A program made the position numbers and the translations under genes. Source: Sandaracinaceae bacterium (GTDB lineage: Bacteria > Myxococcota_A > Polyangia > Polyangiales > Houyiibacteriaceae). Taken from it: a stretch of DNA of 10,485 nucleotides. Location: the NCBI GenBank assembly GCA_012514415.1, contig JAAZAH010000282.1:1-10485 (forward strand), in the 5' to 3' direction. Each line of letters opens with the position of its first letter. Positions within the stretch are counted from its first letter, which is position 1. The notes under the pieces are model-generated. The model was not told the DNA's origin and did no database searches. It saw nothing but the letters and a program-made list of their open reading frames with translations. Positions 7,317-10,485 of this stretch are shown piece by piece.

Positions 7317-7736
7317 CTAGCGAAGGGCTCGATCGAGGCGTTCGAGGAGCGCGACCGCGCCGAGGCCCCCATAGCCCGGCAGAAGCTCGATGCGTCCGCC
7401 GCCTTTGAGCTCGATCCGGACGAGGAGCTTCTCTTCGTCGAGGCGGAGGCGTGCGACGTCTTCTCGTTTGATGAGCGTGCGTCGATCGCCTTCGATGAGG
7501 CCGATTGCGCCGCGATCCAGCTCAAGCGCTTCGATGGGAGGCCGCAGTGAGGGCCGCCGAACGCGGCGAAGGTAAGAGATGGAGATGGCGATGCCGGCCA
7601 CACCGAGGAGCTTTCCGAGAAAGCCGCCCCGGATGAGCAGATAAAACGAGGCCGGCAGCAAGAGAAGCGTCGACAACGCTCTGAGGCGTGCGTAGGAGCG
7701 CTCGCTTGCCTCATCAAAATGGAGCAGCTCGCTCAT
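7317..7736 (-). CDS. Small membrane protein, two TM helices plus PH-like soluble domain (hypothetical)
   Basis: I do not recognise a named family for this 139-residue protein. Residues 1-18 are a charged cytoplasmic-type N-terminus. Residues 19-37 (LRALSTLLLLPASFYLLIR) and 40-56 (LGKLLGVAGIAISISYL) are two closely spaced hydrophobic helices, followed by RRVRRPSLR, which by the positive-inside rule puts both ends in the cytoplasm. Residues about 68-125 look like a small beta-rich domain ('LELDRGAIGLIEGDRRTLIK', 'VARLRLDEEKLLVRIELKGG') of the kind seen in bacterial PH-like proteins. That comparison is a guess. The ATG overlaps the stop of the upstream lipoprotein gene as ATGA, so the two are probably translationally coupled and may act together at the envelope. 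clpS begins 48 bases downstream. Confidence 0.82.
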   Translation of the reverse strand: MSELLHFDEASERSYARLRALSTLLLLPASFYLLIRGGFLGKLLGVAGIAISISYLRRVRRPSLRPPIEALELDRGAIGLIEGDRRTLIKREDVARLRLDEEKLLVRIELKGGGRIELLPGYGGLGAVALLERLDRALR

Positions 7737-8182
7737 CGAATCTCGACCCGGAGATAAAAATGCTGCTCGGTGAAGTTCTCGACGACGACGAAGCGCTCGT
7801 CGGCGCCGACGATGCGACCGGAGTCGCCGCTCGAAATCGTGGATGACTCACCGTTCGGGGCAAAGGAGATGTAGATCGAGATCTGAGAGGGGGTCCGCCC
7901 GAGCCCATGTTCGATTTCGAGGAGACTGAGCCCCGGGAATGGGAGCCATTCGCACCCTTCATCGAGCTCACCTTCGGCGTCGGGGAAGGGGGCGCTCGCC
8001 CAAAAATCGCCGGACTCGCCGCCCATCTCATCGTCCGGAAAACCGTAGGCGCACGGCAGCTCCGCGATCGGGATCTCGTAGACGGACTTGACATCCTTCG
8101 ACTCGCAGGCCGCGAGCGCGAAAACCGAAAGCACTCCCGCGAGCCAACGCATCCAAAGGCGAGCGAGCAGATCGCGTCTCAA
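7733..8182 (-). CDS. Small lipoprotein of unknown function
   Basis: This 149-residue protein starts at TTG 8182, overlapping the cobA-hemD stop as TTGA and preceded by GAGGAGG four bases upstream; ATG 8152 (codon 11) is the alternative. Its signal peptide has three Arg residues in the first eight, the hydrophobic run LAGVLSVFALAAC and the lipobox LAAC with Cys26. Glu follows at +2, so no inner-membrane retention Asp is present. The mature part is acidic and has two further cysteines (44 and 77) that could form a disulfide. The C-terminal half ('EHGLGRTPSQISIYISFAPN', 'FVVVENFTEQHFYLRVEIR') looks like a short beta-sandwich. No family name is claimed. It is coupled by 4-base overlaps to the genes on both sides. 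It may be an outer-membrane partner of the next-encoded membrane protein, though this is only inference from order. Confidence 0.85.
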   Translation of the reverse strand: MRRDLLARLWMRWLAGVLSVFALAACESKDVKSVYEIPIAELPCAYGFPDDEMGGESGDFWASAPFPDAEGELDEGCEWLPFPGLSLLEIEHGLGRTPSQISIYISFAPNGESSTISSGDSGRIVGADERFVVVENFTEQHFYLRVEIR

Positions 8183-9774
8183 GCTTCCTCCTCGGCTCTC
8201 ACGATGGGCTCTCCTTGGAAAGCCTCCGCGGCAAGACCGCGTTGTCGCTCCTTGCCTACGGCCCAGCTTCGGAGCGCCTCGACGAGCGATTCGAGTGAGG
8301 TCTCCCGAGCCTCGGCCTCGACGCGAAATCCCGCGCGCTCGATCGCACGGCTCGTGATCCTTCCGATCGAAAAGAGCGGGATGCCTTGGAGCCGATCATC
8401 GCCGACGATCGCGCGGAGATTCCGGAAGGTTTGAGCGCTCGAAAAAAGGGCGGCGTCGATCCCCTCATCGAAAGCCCGCGCGATGGCTTCTTTCCCCTCT
8501 TCATCGGGCGGGGCGATCCGATACGCGTCGATCGCTTCGATGGATGCGCCGCGGGTTCTAAGACCGTCGACGAGCACCTCACGAGCGAGATCGGCTCGCG
8601 GGAGGATAAAGCGCATGCGATCAAGCGAGCGCTCCGCCGAATCGAGCGCGGAAAGGAGGCCCTCTGCGTCGGTCTGCTTGGCGACGAGATCGGGATAAAG
8701 GCCGAAGCGCACGAGCATCTCTTCCGTCTTGGGTCCAATCGCGGCAACTCGGCTCCCCGCAAAGATGCGTGCGTCGAGGCGACGGGCCTTCATCGTCTCA
8801 AAAACGATCTCGACGGTCGTCCCGCTCGTGAAGAGCCAATAATCGTAGTGCGACGCCCGCTCGAGGGCGCGCTCGAGCGGCGCCGAATCGAGCGGGGGAA
8901 GGATGCGAATGGTCGGTGCGAGCACGCCTTCGGCACCTTCATCGCGAAGGAGGCGAAGAATCCGCTCGCTCCCATGCGCCGATCGCGGAACCAGCACACG
9001 CCTTCCAAAAAGCGGGCGCTCCTCAAACCAATTGAGCTTTTCATGGAGGCGCACGACTTCGCCGACGATCGTGAGCGCAGGCATGGAGATGCCGGCCCTG
9101 CGAACGCGCTCTGCGATGTCCTGAACGGTCCCGATGACGGTGCGCTGCTTCGGCATCGACGCCCACTGAACGACCGCGACGGGTGTCTCAGGCGGGCGAC
9201 CGTGCTCGCGGAGAAGCTTCATCAGGCTCTCGAGCTTTCGGACGCCCATAAAGATGACGAGCGTTTCGACGCCCGTCGCGAGCTTCGACCAATCGTGGCT
9301 CGTCCGATCTTTTTCAGGCGATTCCGTCGCCGTCACATAAGCGACCGAAGACGAATGCTCCCGGTGGGTGAGGCTGATCCCGGTATAGGCGGTCGCCGCA
9401 AGCGGGGAAGGGACGCCGGGGACGACCTCGAACGGGACGCCGCGCTCGACAAGAAACTCCGCCTCCTCGGAGCCTCGACCAAAAAGAAAAGGATCGCCGC
9501 CCTTCAAGCGCACGACGCGTTTCCCGGCGATTGCATGCCCGAGCATCATCTCGTTGATCCGCTGCTGCCTCTCGCTCTTTTGGCCGGCCCGCTTCCCTAC
9601 GAAGATGGCTTCCGCCGAAGCAGGTGCGAGCTTGAGCTGCTCGGGGTGCACCAAGGCGTCGTAGAGCACTACGTCGGCCTCTTGAATGCGGCGCTTGGCT
9701 TTGATCGTGAGCAGCTCGGGATCGCCTGGGCCCGCGCCGACCAGGTAGACGATCCCCATCGGTCGTTCACTCAT
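8179..9774 (-). CDS. cobA-hemD: Uroporphyrinogen III C-methyltransferase / uroporphyrinogen III synthase fusion
   Basis: This is a bifunctional tetrapyrrole enzyme of 531 residues. The N-terminal half (about 6-245) is the SAM-dependent methyltransferase that makes precorrin-2 for siroheme or cobalamin. Seen are GAGPGDPELLT (13-23), 'VRLKGGDPFLFGRG' (88-101), 'VVPGVPSPLA' (117-126) and 'GISLTHREH' (132-140). The C-terminal half (about 255-505) is uroporphyrinogen III synthase, which closes hydroxymethylbilane into the asymmetric ring: 'VLVPRSAHGSERI' (260-272), 'FTSGTTVE' (315-322), 'AAIGPKTEEML' (344-354), 'TDAEGLL' (368-374), 'LPRADLAREVL' (391-401), 'FSSAQT' (444-449) and 'IGRITSRAI' (470-478). 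HemD domains are weakly conserved in general, but the motif order is right. There is no CysG-type dehydrogenase/ferrochelatase domain, so siroheme completion would need another enzyme. ATG 9774 overlaps the upstream stop as ATGA. hemC and hemA are not in the window. Confidence 0.95.
   Translation of the reverse strand: MSERPMGIVYLVGAGPGDPELLTIKAKRRIQEADVVLYDALVHPEQLKLAPASAEAIFVGKRAGQKSERQQRINEMMLGHAIAGKRVVRLKGGDPFLFGRGSEEAEFLVERGVPFEVVPGVPSPLAATAYTGISLTHREHSSSVAYVTATESPEKDRTSHDWSKLATGVETLVIFMGVRKLESLMKLLREHGRPPETPVAVVQWASMPKQRTVIGTVQDIAERVRRAGISMPALTIVGEVVRLHEKLNWFEERPLFGRRVLVPRSAHGSERILRLLRDEGAEGVLAPTIRILPPLDSAPLERALERASHYDYWLFTSGTTVEIVFETMKARRLDARIFAGSRVAAIGPKTEEMLVRFGLYPDLVAKQTDAEGLLSALDSAERSLDRMRFILPRADLAREVLVDGLRTRGASIEAIDAYRIAPPDEEGKEAIARAFDEGIDAALFSSAQTFRNLRAIVGDDRLQGIPLFSIGRITSRAIERAGFRVEAEARETSLESLVEALRSWAVGKERQRGLAAEAFQGEPIVRAEEEA
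8187..8193 (-). promoter_or_regulatory. Shine-Dalgarno supporting the TTG start of the small lipoprotein
   Basis: GAGGAGG on the minus strand ends four bases before TTG 8182. It lies inside the last cobA-hemD codons, and the TTG itself overlaps the cobA-hemD stop. No comparable site precedes ATG 8152. Confidence 0.55.
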
Positions 9775-10235
9775 TCGTCTTCTTCGCTATCGCGCCGCCG
9801 TTTTTTCGCGCGACGTGATGAGACCTTCGGGCGCGCCTTGGCGCTTACCTCGGCACGCGGCATTCCCCGCTCGTTCGGAACAAAGCGAATCTCGGTCGAG
9901 ATCTCAAAGGAGAGGCTCGTGAGCACGCGCTGAAGCTCGTAAGCGATATCGGTTTCGTCGAGAAATTCCCGCACCTCTTTCGCGACCGCGCCGATGAGGA
10001 TGCTCTTGCCCTCATCGAGCTGCGTAAAGAGCATATTGACGACGTCCTTTGGCAGGCTCGCGAACTCCTTTGGGAGCTCACGCGGGATGCGCACGTCTTC
10101 GATGACATCGCGGAGGCGAGAGCTTGTGCTCTTGACGCTCCCGCGTCCGACCTCGACACTTCGCTCGAGCACATCGACGCTTTGCTCGATCGCGCCGAGC
10201 CCCGCGTCGACGCCGCGCTCGATCGCTCGGCGCAT
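9771..10235 (-). CDS. Uncharacterised helical protein with Lys/Arg-rich C-terminal tail
   Basis: From ATG 10235 (GTG 10238 directly precedes it) the frame gives 154 residues and ends in ATGA overlap with cobA-hemD. Residues 1-48 are amphipathic helices with regular Val/Leu/Ile spacing (GAIEQSVDVLERSVEVGRGS). Residues 50-110 form the best-structured part ('LPKEFASLPKDVVNMLFTQL', 'GAVAKEVREFLDETDIAYEL', 'QRVLTSLSFEI'), then 'STEIRFVPNERG' and a basic tail RRAKKRRR before an acidic end. There is no signal peptide and no transmembrane segment. The fold resembles granule- or membrane-associated helical proteins, and the basic tail could bind nucleic acid or acidic surfaces, but I recognise no family. 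The start is doubtful: neither ATG nor GTG has a Shine-Dalgarno, and the frame stays open upstream to a TAA at 10440-10442 with a plausible charged sequence but no start codon. Confidence 0.75.
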   Translation of the reverse strand: MRRAIERGVDAGLGAIEQSVDVLERSVEVGRGSVKSTSSRLRDVIEDVRIPRELPKEFASLPKDVVNMLFTQLDEGKSILIGAVAKEVREFLDETDIAYELQRVLTSLSFEISTEIRFVPNERGMPRAEVSAKARPKVSSRRAKKRRRDSEEDE

Positions 10236-10238
10236 CAC

Positions 10239-10449
10239 ATCGCGAAGCGTCGACTCGAGGCGCCGTCGTTGGCGAGAGGCCTCGCGAGCCGCTTCGCTCT
10301 CCTCGCGATGCGGGCGCTCATGGCGCGACTCCTCATGCCGTTCGTCGGTCGATGCGCCTGTTGCCTCGCCTGAACGCCTCCCTCCGTCACCGTCGAAACC
10401 CGGCGCGGCGCGGGGCGCGTCCGAGTGTCCGCCCTCTCGTTAAAAGAAC
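10239..10449 (-). other. Open frame upstream of the helical protein without any start codon
   Basis: In frame with the downstream CDS, 67 codons from 10439 to 10239 read without a stop but contain no ATG, GTG, TTG, CTG or ATN codon. The translation is Glu/Arg/Ser/His-rich ('HEESRHERPHREESEAAREA') and runs naturally into the helical protein. GGAGGGAGGCG, identical to the clpS ribosome-binding context, occurs at about 10377-10387, yet no start codon follows in this frame. The region may be the leader of the transcription unit, or the N-terminal part of the gene disrupted by a frameshift or start-codon loss. Confidence 0.4.
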
Positions 10450-10475
10450 GTTCCACGCGAAGATTCGCGTGAAAC
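10441..10475 (-). terminator. Rho-independent-type terminator for a minus-strand gene to the right
   Basis: The inverted repeat 10450-10461 and 10464-10475 forms a 12-pair stem with a 2-base centre. The inner eight pairs (CACGCGAA/TTCGCGTG) are perfect. Read as minus-strand RNA the one imperfect position is a G-U pair; read as plus-strand RNA it is a C-A mismatch. On the minus strand the stem is followed by GTTCTTTTAA. Both asymmetries point to termination of leftward transcription arriving from beyond 10485. Confidence 0.55.
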
Positions 10476-10485
10476 ACCTCGATGC

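Noticed and set aside
8386..9933. 515-codon plus-strand ORF
   Set aside because: It is antisense to cobA-hemD and part of the next gene; its length follows from codon bias on the opposite strand, and it has no domain or clear start site.
10449..10476. Resemblance to a chromosomal parS site (CGTGAAACA half and a near-match CGTTCCACG half)
   Set aside because: The two halves are separated by ten extra bases, so the 16-base ParB palindrome is not formed; a hairpin terminator explains the symmetry better.
10235..10477. 80-codon minus-strand ORF starting at GTG 10477
   Set aside because: It begins inside the terminator-like hairpin and its product is unstructured and Arg-rich. Its TGATG junction with the downstream ATG is intriguing, so it is mentioned under the start problem rather than annotated.

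Overview
The window looks like a moderately high-GC Gram-negative chromosome. The best guess is a deltaproteobacterial-type lineage (Myxococcota or Bradymonadota-like). That placement is inferred from style: several lipoproteins, a large secreted lipoprotein with a Cys-rich 'CSPDETC..GRCV' motif, thrombospondin type-3 Ca-binding repeats and a beta-helix region, and Arg/Glu-rich proteins. No rRNA, tRNA, CRISPR array, insertion sequence or phage gene was seen.

Left part (1-2532, minus strand): 844 codons of a large surface lipoprotein whose 3' end lies beyond the left edge. A 467-base divergent intergenic region (2533-2999) follows, with one plausible sigma70-type promoter facing right. Next is a plus-strand lipoprotein gene (3000-3854) with a sensor-like (Cache/PAS-like) periplasmic domain. 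Its 3' end overlaps the oppositely oriented aat gene by 68 bases.

Right part (3787 to about 10235, minus strand): seven closely packed genes that probably form one transcription unit, read right to left. The order is an uncharacterised Lys/Arg-tailed protein, a cobA-hemD fusion (uroporphyrinogen III methyltransferase plus synthase), a small lipoprotein, a small two-helix membrane protein, clpS, clpA and aat. The first four are joined by 4-base ATGA/TTGA stop/start overlaps. clpS, clpA and aat are separated by only 9 and 5 bases. A hairpin followed by a T-rich tract at 10441-10475 probably terminates a minus-strand gene lying to the right of the window.

Functionally, clpS-clpA-aat is a complete Leu/N-degron module except for ClpP: Aat adds Leu/Phe to N-terminal Arg/Lys, ClpS recognises the resulting N-degron, and ClpA unfolds the substrate. 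The ClpS has Arg where E. coli ClpS has its Met40 gatekeeper, which may change N-degron preference. A tetrapyrrole enzyme in the same gene string is notable because ClpAP/ClpS-dependent turnover of glutamyl-tRNA reductase is known in other organisms. The rest is ordinary housekeeping or envelope genes; I found no clear defence system or mobile element.
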